Below the pieces are notes generated by a model that saw only the letters and a list, made by a program, of their open reading frames with translations, was not told where the DNA came from and made no database searches. DNA of 64,000 nucleotides from Alcaligenes pakistanensis (GTDB taxonomy: Bacteria; Pseudomonadota; Gammaproteobacteria; Burkholderiales; Burkholderiaceae_B), in assembly GCF_014652815.1 (NCBI RefSeq), contig NZ_BMZN01000002.1, positions 521,829 through 585,828 on the forward strand. The letters run 5' to 3'. Every line of letters begins with the position of its first letter. Position 1 is the stretch's first letter. The position numbers and the translations under genes are program-made. This document shows, piece by piece, positions 27,913-37,434 of the stretch.

Positions 27913-28982
27913 GCACCCCAACTATCCTGATCATGGCTGGCGGCACAGGCGGGCACATCATGCCTGGACTGGCCGTGGCAGAAGCCATGCAGCAACGTGG
28001 CTGGAACGTGTTGTGGCTCGGTCATCCCGAGCGTATGGAAGGTAGCTTGGTTCCTCAGCACGGGATTAAAATGCTGCCTCTGCGCTTTTCCGGATTACGG
28101 GGCAAAGGCGTGAAGGCCTTGCTCTCTTTACCCTTCACTTTGGTCAGTGCCTGCTGGCAGGCACATCGTTGCCTGCAAGAAGCCAAGCCGGATGTGGTGT
28201 TGGGTATGGGCGGCTATGTCGCCTTTCCAGGTGGGCTGATGTCCTTTGTGTCGCGCCGTCCCTTGGTGGTGCATGAGCAAAATGCGGTGGCCGGAACGGC
28301 TAACCGTTATCTGGCCAAGATGGCGACCAGCGTGCTGACCGGTTTTCCCGGCGCCTTGCCCGGCGCCGTGACTGTCGGTAATCCCGTGCGCGATGCCTTC
28401 GTCGGTCAAGGTCCCGCTGCGGAACGCTATGCCAAACGCACTGGACCTCTGCGTATTCTGGTCGTGGGTGGCAGCCTGGGTGCTGCGGCCCTGAATAAAG
28501 TGGTGCCGGAGGCCATGGCATTGATCCCGGCTGAGCAGCGTCCGCATGTGACGCATCAGTCTGGTCAGAAGCATTTGGAAAGCCTGCAGCAAAGCTACGC
28601 AGACAATCAGGTACAGGCGGACTGCAAAGCCTTTATTGGCGATATGGCCCAGGCCATGAAAGAGGCCGATGTGCTGATTTGCCGCGCCGGTGCCATGACG
28701 GTTGCTGAAGTTGCCGCGATTGGCGTGGCGGCTTTGTTTGTGCCTCTGCCGCATGCCATTGACGATCACCAGACCGCCAACGCCCGTTACCTGAGCGAAT
28801 GCTCGGGGGCGTGGCTTAAAAAACAATCGGAGTTGACGGCGCAGTGGCTTGCACAGTGGTTGCAAGAACTGAACCGTGAAGAATTAAGTCGTGTGGCCAG
28901 CCACGCGCAAGAACATGCACAGTTGAATGCCACGCAGCAGATTGCCGAAGCATGTCAGCAGGCGGCAAGGAGGGTGGGATGA
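27909..28982 (+). CDS. murG: Lipid II synthase MurG
   Basis: MurG transfers GlcNAc from UDP-GlcNAc to lipid I at the inner face of the cytoplasmic membrane. This 357-residue GT28-family enzyme has the glycine-rich N-terminal motif GGTGGH (11-16), the [12 protein letters not shown] segment, [12 protein letters not shown], and the nucleotide-sugar-binding [15 protein letters not shown] motif. A murC ribosome site (AAGGAGG, 28967-28973) lies inside its 3' end and its stop overlaps the murC ATG. Confidence 0.97.
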   Translation: MSTPTILIMAGGTGGHIMPGLAVAEAMQQRGWNVLWLGHPERMEGSLVPQHGIKMLPLRFSGLRGKGVKALLSLPFTLVSACWQAHRCLQEAKPDVVLGMGGYVAFPGGLMSFVSRRPLVVHEQNAVAGTANRYLAKMATSVLTGFPGALPGAVTVGNPVRDAFVGQGPAAERYAKRTGPLRILVVGGSLGAAALNKVVPEAMALIPAEQRPHVTHQSGQKHLESLQQSYADNQVQADCKAFIGDMAQAMKEADVLICRAGAMTVAEVAAIGVAALFVPLPHAIDDHQTANARYLSECSGAWLKKQSELTAQWLAQWLQELNREELSRVASHAQEHAQLNATQQIAEACQQAARRVG

Positions 28983-30385
28983 AACACCGCATTCAACATA
29001 TTCATTTTGTAGGGATAGGCGGCTCGGGCATGAGCGGCATTGCCGAAGTCATGCTGAACCTGGGCTTTGCCATCAGTGGCTCCGATATTCAGGAAACGGC
29101 GGTGACCCGTCGTCTGGAACAGTTGGGCGCTCGTATCGTGATCGGCCATCAAGCCGAAAACGTGGCTGGAATGGGCGCTATCGTGACCTCGACCGCGATT
29201 GCAGGCGATAACCCGGAAGTGCTGGCCGCTCGCGCTGCCCGTATTCCGGTGGTGCCGCGCGCGCTGATGCTGGCCGAATTAATGCGTTTAAAGCGCGGTA
29301 TTGCCGTGGCGGGTACGCATGGCAAGACCACGACCACCAGCCTGGTGGCCAGCCTGTTAGGTGCTGCCGATCTGGACCCCACCTTTGTGATCGGTGGTCG
29401 TCTGAATTCGGCGGGTGCCAATGCCCGTTTGGGCCAGGGCGATTACATCGTGGTGGAAGCCGACGAGTCCGACGCCTCCTTCCTGAACTTGTTGCCGGTG
29501 ATGGCCATCATCACCAATATCGACGTAGACCATATGGACACCTATGGTCATGACGTAGCCCGACTGAAAAGCGCCTTCATCGACTTCACGCACCGTCTGC
29601 CGTTTTACGGCAGCGCCATCGTGTGCAACGACGATGCGAATGTGCGCGAAATCATTCCTTTTGTATCGCGTCCTGTCACGACTTACGGCATTGATACGGA
29701 TGCCCAGGTACGGGCTGTGAACATCGAAAGCCGTGGCACCACCATGTGTTTTGATGTGCAGCGCAAATCGGTCACGGGCGACCTTCCCTTGCTGTCCGTG
29801 TGCCTGAATCTGCCCGGAAAACACAATGTACTCAATGCCTTGGCAGCGATTGCCGTGGCTACTGAATTAGGTATCAGCGACGAGGTCATTGCCCGTGGTT
29901 TGAGCGAGTTCACCGGTGTGGGTCGCCGCTTCTCCTTGGTGGGTGACTTCCCGGTATCCCAGGAACATGGCGGCGGCACATTTACCGTTGTTGACGATTA
30001 CGGTCACCATCCTGTCGAAATGGCTGCTACCTTGGCGGCCGCACGTGGTGCTTGGCCGGAGCGTCGCATTGTGCTGGCATTCCAGCCGCATCGCTACACA
30101 CGCACTCGTGATTGCTTTGAAGATTTCGTACAAGTCCTTAGCCAGGCCGATGCGGTCCTCCTTGGAGAGGTTTATCCCGCTGGCGAGGCTCCCCTTGTGG
30201 CCGCCGATGGCCGTGCCTTGAGCCGCGCCGTGCGTGTGCTTGGCAAGGTCGAACCCATTTTTGTGGCCGAAATCAGCGATATGGCACAAGCCGTCCTGGA
30301 CTTTGTCCGTGACGGCGATGTGGTCTTGGTAATGGGGGCAGGGTCCATCAGCCGGATTCCTGCTCAATTGGGAGAAATGGCATGA
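28979..30385 (+). CDS. murC: UDP-MurNAc:L-alanine ligase MurC
   Basis: MurC starts the cytoplasmic peptide-stem assembly by adding L-alanine to UDP-MurNAc. The 468-residue protein has the nucleotide-sugar motif GIGGSGMSG (12-20), P-loop [20 protein letters not shown], and [10 protein letters not shown] in the C-terminal domain. I choose the ATG at 28979 because a strong AAGGAGG site precedes it by 5 bases and [12 protein letters not shown] is the usual beginning. The in-frame ATG 27 bases earlier would put the ribosome site inside the gene. It overlaps ddlB by four bases. Confidence 0.96.
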   Translation: MKHRIQHIHFVGIGGSGMSGIAEVMLNLGFAISGSDIQETAVTRRLEQLGARIVIGHQAENVAGMGAIVTSTAIAGDNPEVLAARAARIPVVPRALMLAELMRLKRGIAVAGTHGKTTTTSLVASLLGAADLDPTFVIGGRLNSAGANARLGQGDYIVVEADESDASFLNLLPVMAIITNIDVDHMDTYGHDVARLKSAFIDFTHRLPFYGSAIVCNDDANVREIIPFVSRPVTTYGIDTDAQVRAVNIESRGTTMCFDVQRKSVTGDLPLLSVCLNLPGKHNVLNALAAIAVATELGISDEVIARGLSEFTGVGRRFSLVGDFPVSQEHGGGTFTVVDDYGHHPVEMAATLAAARGAWPERRIVLAFQPHRYTRTRDCFEDFVQVLSQADAVLLGEVYPAGEAPLVAADGRALSRAVRVLGKVEPIFVAEISDMAQAVLDFVRDGDVVLVMGAGSISRIPAQLGEMA

Positions 30386-31332
30386 CAGCGGATTTTGGTC
30401 GGGTCGGCGTGTTGTACGGCGGCAAGTCCGCCGAACGGGAAGTGTCCTTGATGTCTGGCGCAGGCGTGCATGAAGCCCTGTGCAGCATGGGCGTGGATGC
30501 GCATTTGTTCGATATGGGCGAGAAAGGGCTGACCGAACTGGCTCAGGCCGGTTTTGACCGCGTGTTTATTGCTTTGCATGGCCGCTATGGCGAAGACGGC
30601 ACCTTGCAAGGTGCCCTGGAATGGATGGGCATTCCCTACACCGGTAGTGGTGTGATGGCCTCTGGCCTGGCCATGGACAAAATCATGACCAAGCACCTGT
30701 GGCAACACTTGGGTCTGCCGACCCCGGGCTTTGCGCAACTGGATCATGTCAGTCAGGTGGCGGCCGCTGTGGAGCGCCTGGGTGTGCCGCTGATCATGAA
30801 GCCGCCCCATGAAGGCTCGACTGTAGGTGTGGTGCGCGTTGACCACGCTGACCAGGCCGTGGCTGCTTTTGAAACTGCCATGCATTACGACACGGTCGTG
30901 CTGGCTGAGCAATTCATTCGTGGTCGTGAGCTGACTGTACCGGTTGTTGGTGTGGGTGCCCAAGCGCGCGCCTTGCCCGTCATCGATATCGTCGCGCCCC
31001 AGGGCAATTACGACTTCGAGCACAAGTACTACTCGAACGAGACCCAATATTTCTGTCCTGCCGAGCTGTCGCCCGAGTTGACCGCTCATATCCAGGACTT
31101 GTCTGTACGTGCTTTTAACGCCTTGGGTTGTGAAGGCTGGGGCCGTGCCGATTTCATGCTGGATGAACAAAATCGCCCCTGGCTGCTGGAGATGAACACC
31201 TCTCCGGGTATGACCAGCCACTCTTTGGTGCCGATGGCGGCCAAAGCGGAGGGCACAAGCTATGCACAGTTGTGCGTGAATATTTTGGCAACGGCCCGCT
31301 GCAAAGTGCAGGCCATTGCTCGTAGCCTATAG
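30382..31332 (+). CDS. ddlB: D-alanine-D-alanine ligase
   Basis: Ddl makes the D-Ala-D-Ala dipeptide used by the MurF half of the fused ligase. This 316-residue ATP-grasp enzyme has [17 protein letters not shown] at the N-terminus (serine and glutamate of the first D-Ala site), [12 protein letters not shown], the ATP-grasp core, the [17 protein letters not shown] omega loop with Tyr (D-Ala rather than D-Lac type), and the magnesium-binding [14 protein letters not shown] use ddlB because of its dcw-cluster position. ftsQ follows after 17 bases. Confidence 0.96.
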   Translation: MTADFGRVGVLYGGKSAEREVSLMSGAGVHEALCSMGVDAHLFDMGEKGLTELAQAGFDRVFIALHGRYGEDGTLQGALEWMGIPYTGSGVMASGLAMDKIMTKHLWQHLGLPTPGFAQLDHVSQVAAAVERLGVPLIMKPPHEGSTVGVVRVDHADQAVAAFETAMHYDTVVLAEQFIRGRELTVPVVGVGAQARALPVIDIVAPQGNYDFEHKYYSNETQYFCPAELSPELTAHIQDLSVRAFNALGCEGWGRADFMLDEQNRPWLLEMNTSPGMTSHSLVPMAAKAEGTSYAQLCVNILATARCKVQAIARSL

Positions 31333-31349
31333 AACGTGGAGCCTGGTTC

Positions 31350-32141
31350 ATGTTTTCCGATGCCCGTCTGACCAACCTGATCGCCAATACGCTGGCTTTG
31401 CTAGCGGTATCGGCATTGGTGATCGGTGTTGTGGTTTGGGCGGTGCGTCGTCCCTATTTCAATATCGAGCGTATCCAGATCGAGTCCTCGCAGGGTGAGC
31501 CCCTGGCCTATGTCACGCCGGAAGGGGTGAAGGCCACGATTGCAGGCCGTTTGGAAGGTAACTTTTTTACGGTGGATCTGGACAAGTCGCGCAGCTTGAT
31601 TGAAACGGCTCCTTGGGTACGGCGCGCACAAATCCGGCGCGTCTGGCCCAACAGCCTGTCAGTACGGATTGAAGAGCAGCAACCGCTGGCCTATTGGAAC
31701 GAAGACGAAATGATTAACACCTGGGGTGAGTCATTTTCGGGCAATAAGGCGGTGGTTCCTGATGAAGTGGATTTACCGCAGTTAAGTGGCCCTCCCAATT
31801 CGGAGCGTCTGGTGGTGCAACGGTATGCCGAATTGGCACGCTGGTTTGGCCCCCTGGAGGTGCAGGTCAGTGAAGTGACCTTGAGCCCGCGCTACGCCTG
31901 GGATGTGGTTTTGTCGAACGGGATGCAGTTAAGCCTGGGCCGTGACCCGGCGGCGGATATTGCAGACCCGCACGGTCGTAAAGGGGCCTTGCCCTTTGCG
32001 GTCCGTATTGAACGATTTGTGCAGGCATGGCCTGCCTTGATGCAGCGGCTTGGCGACCGCGCTTTGCAAAGTGCCGATTTACGTTACCCGAATGGCTTTG
32101 CGATAACGCTGGCTCCGGTTTCATCTACCCCTGTGAAGTAA
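31350..32141 (+). CDS. ftsQ: Cell division protein FtsQ
   Basis: FtsQ links FtsK to the FtsLB complex in the divisome. The 263-residue bitopic protein has a single N-terminal membrane helix (about residues 14-34), then the periplasmic POTRA domain (RPYFNIERIQIE...WVRRAQIRRVWPNSLSVRIEEQQPLAYW) and a beta domain. It sits between ddlB and ftsA as in other proteobacteria; ftsA begins 7 bases after its stop. Confidence 0.94.
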   Translation: MFSDARLTNLIANTLALLAVSALVIGVVVWAVRRPYFNIERIQIESSQGEPLAYVTPEGVKATIAGRLEGNFFTVDLDKSRSLIETAPWVRRAQIRRVWPNSLSVRIEEQQPLAYWNEDEMINTWGESFSGNKAVVPDEVDLPQLSGPPNSERLVVQRYAELARWFGPLEVQVSEVTLSPRYAWDVVLSNGMQLSLGRDPAADIADPHGRKGALPFAVRIERFVQAWPALMQRLGDRALQSADLRYPNGFAITLAPVSSTPVK

Positions 32142-32148
32142 AGAACAT

Positions 32149-33375
32149 ATGACTCGTGACATCAAAGACCTGATCGTTGCATTGGACATCGGCACCAGCA
32201 AAGTGGTTGCGGTGGTGGCCGAAGTGCTGCCGGAAGGCCGGTTTGAAGTGCTTGGTCTGGGCCAGCACGAATCCCAGGGCATGCGCAAAGGGGTAGTCGT
32301 CAATATCGAGACGACGGTCAATTCCATCCAGCGCGCTTTGGAAGAAGCGGAGTTGATGGCGGATTGCAAAATCCGTGAGGTCTACACCGGGATTGCAGGT
32401 AGCCACATCACCAGCTTTAACTCCAGCGGCATGGTGGCGGTGAAAGACAAGGAAGTAACGGCCACTGACGTTGCGCGGGTGATTGAAACGGCCAAGGCCG
32501 TGAATATCCCGACGGACCAGCAAGTGCTGCACGTGCTGACGCAAGAATTCATTGTGGATTCGCAAGAAGACATCCGCGAGCCCATTGGCATGAGCGGTTT
32601 GCGCCTGGAAGTGCGGGTACACATTGTGACCGGTGCCGTCAGCGCTGCGCAGAACATCGTCAAGTGCGTGCGTCGCTGTGGTCTGGAAGTGCAGGATCTG
32701 ATTTTGCAGCCTCTGGCGTCCAGCCTGTCCTGCCTGACTGCAGACGAAAAAGAATTGGGCGTGGTGCTGGTGGATATCGGTGGCGGCACGACCGACATCG
32801 CCATTTACACCGGCGGTGCTATTCGTCACACCGACGTGATCCCTATCGCGGGTGACCAGATCACCAGTGATATCGCGGCCATGTTGCGCACGCCTACGCC
32901 GGATGCAGAGGAGATCAAGCTGCGCTTTGGCGTGGCCAAGCAGTCGCTGGCGCATCCAGAAGAAATGATTGAAGTGCCCGGTCTGGGTGATCGCCCCAAC
33001 CGCCAGGTCAAGCGCCAGGCCTTGGGTGCGGTGATCGAACCGCGCGTGGAAGAGTTGTTCACCTTTGTGCAGCAAAGTCTGCGCGAATCGGGCTACGAGG
33101 ACCTGCTGTCCTCCGGCATCGTGCTGACCGGTGGTACGGCCATGTTGCCGGGCATCGTCGAGCTGGCCGAGGACGTATTCCTGAAACCCGTGCGTATTGC
33201 CGTGCCCAGCTACGAAGGCAGCTTGGCCGATGTTATGCGCAACCCACGTTTTTCGACCGTGATGGGCCTGTTGACCGAAGCACGTTTGCAAAGCGCTCGT
33301 GGCCGCAAAGTGGCCCAGCAAAAAGGCAGCGTCAAAGGTTTAATGGCGCGCATGAAGGAATGGTTCATGAATTAA
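32149..33375 (+). CDS. ftsA: Cell division actin-like protein FtsA
   Basis: FtsA is the actin-fold ATPase that tethers FtsZ to the membrane. The 408-residue protein has the phosphate loop ALDIGTSKVVAVV, the SHMS/1C insertion domain, the second phosphate loop DIGGGTTDIAIY, and the C-terminal amphipathic membrane-targeting helix (GLMARMKEWFMN). A 171-base gap to ftsZ follows, unlike the tight junctions upstream, so ftsZ may have extra promoters there. Confidence 0.97.
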   Translation: MTRDIKDLIVALDIGTSKVVAVVAEVLPEGRFEVLGLGQHESQGMRKGVVVNIETTVNSIQRALEEAELMADCKIREVYTGIAGSHITSFNSSGMVAVKDKEVTATDVARVIETAKAVNIPTDQQVLHVLTQEFIVDSQEDIREPIGMSGLRLEVRVHIVTGAVSAAQNIVKCVRRCGLEVQDLILQPLASSLSCLTADEKELGVVLVDIGGGTTDIAIYTGGAIRHTDVIPIAGDQITSDIAAMLRTPTPDAEEIKLRFGVAKQSLAHPEEMIEVPGLGDRPNRQVKRQALGAVIEPRVEELFTFVQQSLRESGYEDLLSSGIVLTGGTAMLPGIVELAEDVFLKPVRIAVPSYEGSLADVMRNPRFSTVMGLLTEARLQSARGRKVAQQKGSVKGLMARMKEWFMN

Positions 33376-33546
33376 GGGCGTTGCAAGACGCTCAGGTCGG
33401 GCCGTCCGCAAGGGCAGTCCAGGAGGCAGTTCAAACCGGTTGCGAGCCCCTAGGTTGGCAGATGTTTTGAGCTGATTCCAAATTTCAGTTGTATCGGGGA
33501 AGTACGTAGAAACTTGACTAATTAAGTGTTTGAGTGGGAGTCAATC

Positions 33547-34713
33547 ATGATGAACTTTGAAATGTTAGATACCAGCGGTAGCGGCACGGTCATTAAGGTC
33601 GTGGGTGTGGGCGGCGCAGGCGGCAATGCTGTGACGCATATGATTCACTCGGGTGTTCAGGGCGTTGATTTCATTTGCGCCAATACCGACTCGCAGGCCC
33701 TGGCCAGCAGCGATGCGCCAATTCAGATCCGTCTGGGTCGCAGTGGCCTGGGTGCCGGTGCCAAGCCTGACCAAGGTCGTGCAGCGGCTGAAACCGCTCG
33801 CGAAGAAATCCGCGCTGCCTTGAATGGCGCGAACATGGTGTTTATCACCGCCGGTATGGGTGGTGGCACGGGTACAGGCGCCAGCCCTGTTGTGGCTGAA
33901 GTGGCCAAGGAACTGGGCATTTTGACCGTCGGTGTGGTCACCAAGCCGTTCACCTTTGAAGGCAACCGCCGTTTGCGCATGGCCGAAGAAGGAATCGAGG
34001 AACTGAGCAAGCACGTTCACTCCCTGATCGTCGTACTGAACGAAAACCTGTACGACCTGATGGACGAAGACGCAACCCAGTCCGACTGCTTCAAGGCGGC
34101 TGACGATGTCTTGCACAATGCCTGCGCTGGTATTGCCGAGATCATCAATGTTGAAGGTAACGTGAACGTCGACTTTGAAGACGTGAAAACCATCATGGGC
34201 GAGCAAGGCCAAGCCATGATGGGTACGGCGGTGGCTTCTGGCTCGAACCGTGCTCGTGAAGCGGCTGAGCGTGCCATTGCTTGCCCATTGCTGGAAGGTG
34301 TGGACCTGCACGGTGCCCGTGGCATGCTGGTGAACATTACTTCGTCTGCGTCCTTGAAGATGCGCGAAACCCGCGAAATCATGGACACCATCCGTGGTTA
34401 CGCTGCTGAAGACGCAACCGTTATCTTCGGTACGGCTTACGACGAAGCCATGGGCGACAGCCTGCGTGTTACCGTTGTGGCTACCGGCCTGGGTCGCAAG
34501 CAAGCGCGCCCACAGTTGGTACAAAACAACGAAGAAGTGTTACGTACAGGTACGGATAATATGCCTGTCATCGGTGTGGATTACGCCAACGCCGACGTAC
34601 CTGCCGTGATCCGTAATCCACGTAGCCAGGCTTCGGCCCAGGTGCGTGCCCTGGAGACCGCCGGTATGGATCACTTCGACATTCCAGCGTTTTTGCGCAA
34701 GCAGGCTGATTAA
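33547..34713 (+). CDS. ftsZ: Cell division tubulin-like GTPase FtsZ
   Basis: FtsZ polymerises into the cytokinetic ring. The 388-residue protein contains the tubulin signature GGGTGTGA, the T7 synergy loop region with NVDFEDVKTIM, and the conserved C-terminal peptide DIPAFLRKQ that binds FtsA, ZipA and MinC. I start at the ATG at 33547, six bases after a GGGAG site; a second ATG follows immediately and could serve instead. The longer in-frame start includes the ribosome site and is unlikely. Two hairpins follow the gene. Confidence 0.97.
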   Translation: MMNFEMLDTSGSGTVIKVVGVGGAGGNAVTHMIHSGVQGVDFICANTDSQALASSDAPIQIRLGRSGLGAGAKPDQGRAAAETAREEIRAALNGANMVFITAGMGGGTGTGASPVVAEVAKELGILTVGVVTKPFTFEGNRRLRMAEEGIEELSKHVHSLIVVLNENLYDLMDEDATQSDCFKAADDVLHNACAGIAEIINVEGNVNVDFEDVKTIMGEQGQAMMGTAVASGSNRAREAAERAIACPLLEGVDLHGARGMLVNITSSASLKMRETREIMDTIRGYAAEDATVIFGTAYDEAMGDSLRVTVVATGLGRKQARPQLVQNNEEVLRTGTDNMPVIGVDYANADVPAVIRNPRSQASAQVRALETAGMDHFDIPAFLRKQAD

Positions 34714-34714
34714 A

Positions 34715-34754
34715 AAATCAAGTTCGGCGATTACCCGAGTCGCCAATTTGATTT
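34715..34754 (+). other. Inverted repeat directly after ftsZ
   Basis: AAATCAAgTTcGGCGA (from 34715) can pair with TCGCCAATTTGATTT (34740-34754) with one bulge and one wobble. The stem begins two bases after the ftsZ stop. It lacks a clear U-tract, so it may be a weak terminator, a stabilising 3' structure or an attenuator before lpxC. Confidence 0.5.
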
Positions 34755-34765
34755 CTCCCACGACT

Positions 34766-34791
34766 CCCCCTGAACGTTCGCGTTTAGGGGG
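34766..34791 (+). other. Strong hairpin between ftsZ and lpxC
   Basis: CCCCCTGAACG and CGTTTAGGGGG form an 11-bp stem with one G-U pair around a TTCG loop, a very stable arrangement. It has no U-run, so intrinsic termination is doubtful. It is the second of two hairpins in this 211-base gap. A possible lpxC promoter (tandem TTTGAC boxes at 34818-34830) lies further downstream. Confidence 0.5.
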
Positions 34792-34924
34792 TGTAAGTGC
34801 TTTGTTGTGTCGTGGTGTTTGACGTTTGACAGTCGCGTAGGCTTATAAAAAGCGTATAGTGGATAACCCGCATTACGGTTACAATAGTCTTTGCGAACAA
34901 TACTTTACAAATACAAGAACAGCC

Positions 34925-35848
34925 ATGCTTCGTCAGCGCACCATTAAAAATGTCATCAGTACCAAAGGGGTCGGCCTGCATTCCGGTCGTCGTGTCGAGC
35001 TGACACTGCGTCCCGCTGCGCCTGACACGGGTATTGTGTTTCACCGCATTGATCTGCCGGAAATCGTGGATTTACCCGCGCAAGCAGACAAGGTCGGTGG
35101 CACGCGTATGGCTTCTGTGCTGATCAAGGACAATGTTCGCGTTTCAACTGTAGAGCATTTGATGTCGGCCATTGCTGGCTTGGGCATTGATAATCTGCAT
35201 GTGGACCTGACGGCCGAAGAAGTGCCCATCATGGATGGCAGCGCTGGAACTTTCGTGTATTTGTTGCGTTCGGCGGGCTTGCAAGAGCAAGAAGCCCCCA
35301 AGAAGTTTATTCGTGTCCTGAAACCCATCGAAGTCTCCGAAGGAGAAGGGCAGGACATTAAGTGGGCCCGTCTGGAGCCCTATGAAGGCTTTGCCCTTCA
35401 GTTTTCTATCGATTTTCACCACCCGGCTATTGATGCAACAGCCAATTTTGCCGAGGTGGATTTTGCGCAGGATTCGTATGTAAAGACCATTTCACGTGCG
35501 CGCACCTTTGGGTTCGCCAGTGAAGTGGAAGCTTTGCGTGCGGCTGGTCTGGCCCGTGGCGGCAGCTTGGATAATGCCATCGTCATGGACGAGTACCGAG
35601 TTCTGAATAGCGACGGCCTGCGCTACGAGGACGAGTTCGTTAAGCACAAGATTCTGGATGCGATTGGCGACTTGTACCTGATTGGCAAGCCCCTGATTGC
35701 GCGCTATGTGGCGTGTAAATCCGGGCATGGTTTGAACAACCAGCTGGCGCGCGCCTTGCTCGCCGCTCAGGATAGTTGGGAACTGGTGACTTTCGAGTCT
35801 GCCGCCAGTGCTCCCCATGCCTTTTCCAGCGAGTGGAAATTCGCTTGA
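34925..35848 (+). CDS. lpxC: UDP-3-O-acyl-N-acetylglucosamine deacetylase LpxC
   Basis: LpxC catalyses the committed step of lipid A synthesis, a zinc-dependent deacetylation. The 307-residue protein has the expected two-domain fold and the zinc and catalytic residues: H78 in STVEHLMS, the HKILDAIGD segment (second His and Asp ligands) and the late GHGLNN histidine. I use the ATG at 34925 (MLRQRTIKN), the standard family start; the upstream reading is a non-coding extension. Its place after ftsZ is the common proteobacterial order. Confidence 0.97.
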   Translation: MLRQRTIKNVISTKGVGLHSGRRVELTLRPAAPDTGIVFHRIDLPEIVDLPAQADKVGGTRMASVLIKDNVRVSTVEHLMSAIAGLGIDNLHVDLTAEEVPIMDGSAGTFVYLLRSAGLQEQEAPKKFIRVLKPIEVSEGEGQDIKWARLEPYEGFALQFSIDFHHPAIDATANFAEVDFAQDSYVKTISRARTFGFASEVEALRAAGLARGGSLDNAIVMDEYRVLNSDGLRYEDEFVKHKILDAIGDLYLIGKPLIARYVACKSGHGLNNQLARALLAAQDSWELVTFESAASAPHAFSSEWKFA

Positions 35849-35881
35849 TACGTGCTTAGGGGTCCGATCTTGGTGTTTTGT

Positions 35882-36364
35882 TTAGCCGCGATGATGACGC
35901 AACAAGCGTTCGATGGCTTCCGCCAAGGGACCTTGTGGCAATGAATCATGCAGTTTTTCAAATGATTCCAAGGCCCGCTCGTCCAGGACTTGTACCTGGC
36001 GTGCGGGCTTTTCTGTCACAGCTGCAAACAAATGGGCTTGCACGTGGACCAGCGCCTCGCTAATGTTCCAGCCAGCGGCATTCATCTGCCGCATCACGGT
36101 AGGCAAAAGCTGACGCAGCTTGGCTGCATGCGCCGCGCTGGGAACTGCCAGCGTTAATTGCTGTCTGTCTATACGTGCAACTTTACAGGCCTTGCCCAAA
36201 GCGGGTGGCAGGGCTTTGCTTACATGGGTCTGAGCCGCCATCAGCTGCCGGGCCATTTCCAGTACCTGGGAACCTTGCTGGTCGCTGGCCAGCCAACCCA
36301 AAGCGTGGCTTTGCCCGCTACTGCGTTTTTTCGCGGCTGAGGTAAAAGGGGGCTTCCAGGTCAT
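35882..36364 (-). CDS. dciA: DUF721/DciA-like protein
   Basis: The 160-residue protein shows the DUF721 pattern: a helical N-terminal part followed by the KH-like domain (CKVARIDRQQLTLAVPSAAHAAKLRQLLP). DciA is the ancestral helper that loads the replicative helicase DnaB in bacteria lacking DnaC. The gene lies in the opposite orientation between lpxC and the M23 gene, as in related betaproteobacteria. The start is uncertain: ATG 36364 (MTWKPP) or ATG 36394 (adds ten residues and overlaps the divergent gene). Neither has a strong ribosome site. Function is inferred from the family. Confidence 0.7.
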   Translation of the reverse strand: MTWKPPFTSAAKKRSSGQSHALGWLASDQQGSQVLEMARQLMAAQTHVSKALPPALGKACKVARIDRQQLTLAVPSAAHAAKLRQLLPTVMRQMNAAGWNISEALVHVQAHLFAAVTEKPARQVQVLDERALESFEKLHDSLPQGPLAEAIERLLRHHRG

Positions 36365-36382
36365 GTTTGAGGTTACGAAAGA

Positions 36383-37315
36383 GTGGATCAACATAAAGAC
36401 TATACGTCCTTAGATGCTAAAGCCAAAGGGGTGCGCCGTACGCTGATCGCCTTGGTGGCTTTGGTATCGCTGGGCGTTTCCGCCGCTGCGGGCGCTCTGG
36501 TGCAGTCGCACTGGGGCGATCGTGGCAGCGTGCTGCTGGATGCGGGGATGGCCCAAAGCCAGGCAGCAGCAATGCAGAGTAACGTGACTCGTCTGGCTGA
36601 AAAAGTGGGCGGTTTGCAGGCCAAGCTGATTGAAATGGATGGTGTCAGCAAGCGTGTCGCCAAGGCGGCGGGAATTGCCTACACCGATCCTGAACTGGCG
36701 GATTCCATGCCCGTGCAGGATCTGGAGGTCATGGACAGTATGGATGGTGCCGATCTGGTCTGGAACGCTGATCGTTTGGGTGAGCAACTGGACAGCCTGG
36801 CCAAACAGATGTCCGAGCAGCAGGACTGGTTCCAGATGCTGGATTCCGTGCTGACCGAGCGTACTGGCAACGAAGCACGCCTGCCCAATTACCGTCCGGT
36901 GGATTATGACGAGGTTGCTTCCTCCTTTGGTTGGCGTCGTCACCCGATTTCGGGTCGTCATGCTTTGCACGAAGGCTTGGATTTTCCCGCTCCCAAAGGC
37001 TCGCCTATTTATGCGGCGTCCGGCGGTGTGGTGTCTGAGGCCCGTTATATGACAGGTTACGGCAAGCTGGTGGAGATCAACCACGGCAATGGCATGAGCA
37101 CCCGCTATGCCCACGCGTCTTCAATCATTGTTAAATTAGGCGACGTAGTAGAGAAAGGGCAGTTGATCGCCCGGGTGGGCTCTACCGGACAGTCCACAGG
37201 CTCGCACCTGCATTTTGAGGTGCGCATGGCCGGACATGCCCTGGATCCCAAGCTTTTTCTGCCAGCGCGTGAGTACGTAGAACAGCAGATCGCGCAATTG
37301 GATTCGGACAAGTAG
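36383..37315 (+). CDS. Membrane-anchored M23 (LytM-type) peptidase
   Basis: The 310-residue protein has a short cytoplasmic N-terminus, one membrane helix (about residues 20-42), a periplasmic helical/coiled-coil region (about 55-160) and a C-terminal M23 domain. Zinc residues are present: HEGLDFP (HxxxD) and HLHFEVR (HxH), plus the N-terminal ASSFGWRRHP motif. It is therefore probably an active endopeptidase that opens peptidoglycan crosslinks, unlike the degenerate LytM activators such as EnvC. It starts at GTG. In E. coli the same site between lpxC and secA holds secM. Substrate and partner are unknown. Confidence 0.88.
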   Translation: MDQHKDYTSLDAKAKGVRRTLIALVALVSLGVSAAAGALVQSHWGDRGSVLLDAGMAQSQAAAMQSNVTRLAEKVGGLQAKLIEMDGVSKRVAKAAGIAYTDPELADSMPVQDLEVMDSMDGADLVWNADRLGEQLDSLAKQMSEQQDWFQMLDSVLTERTGNEARLPNYRPVDYDEVASSFGWRRHPISGRHALHEGLDFPAPKGSPIYAASGGVVSEARYMTGYGKLVEINHGNGMSTRYAHASSIIVKLGDVVEKGQLIARVGSTGQSTGSHLHFEVRMAGHALDPKLFLPAREYVEQQIAQLDSDK

Positions 37316-37434
37316 TTCCGTCCCGCAGCATGTGCGTTAAACTGATTGTTTGCTTGCGCATTCCTTTTAACCAGAGATAGGCTCGAGGCACAAATTCAAG
37401 CCCTTGCGGCCTCGCCTACATTGACGACACAAGA

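Noticed and set aside
37316-37434. A secM-like arrest peptide gene before secA
   Set aside because: No open frame with a signal peptide and arrest motif is present in the gap.
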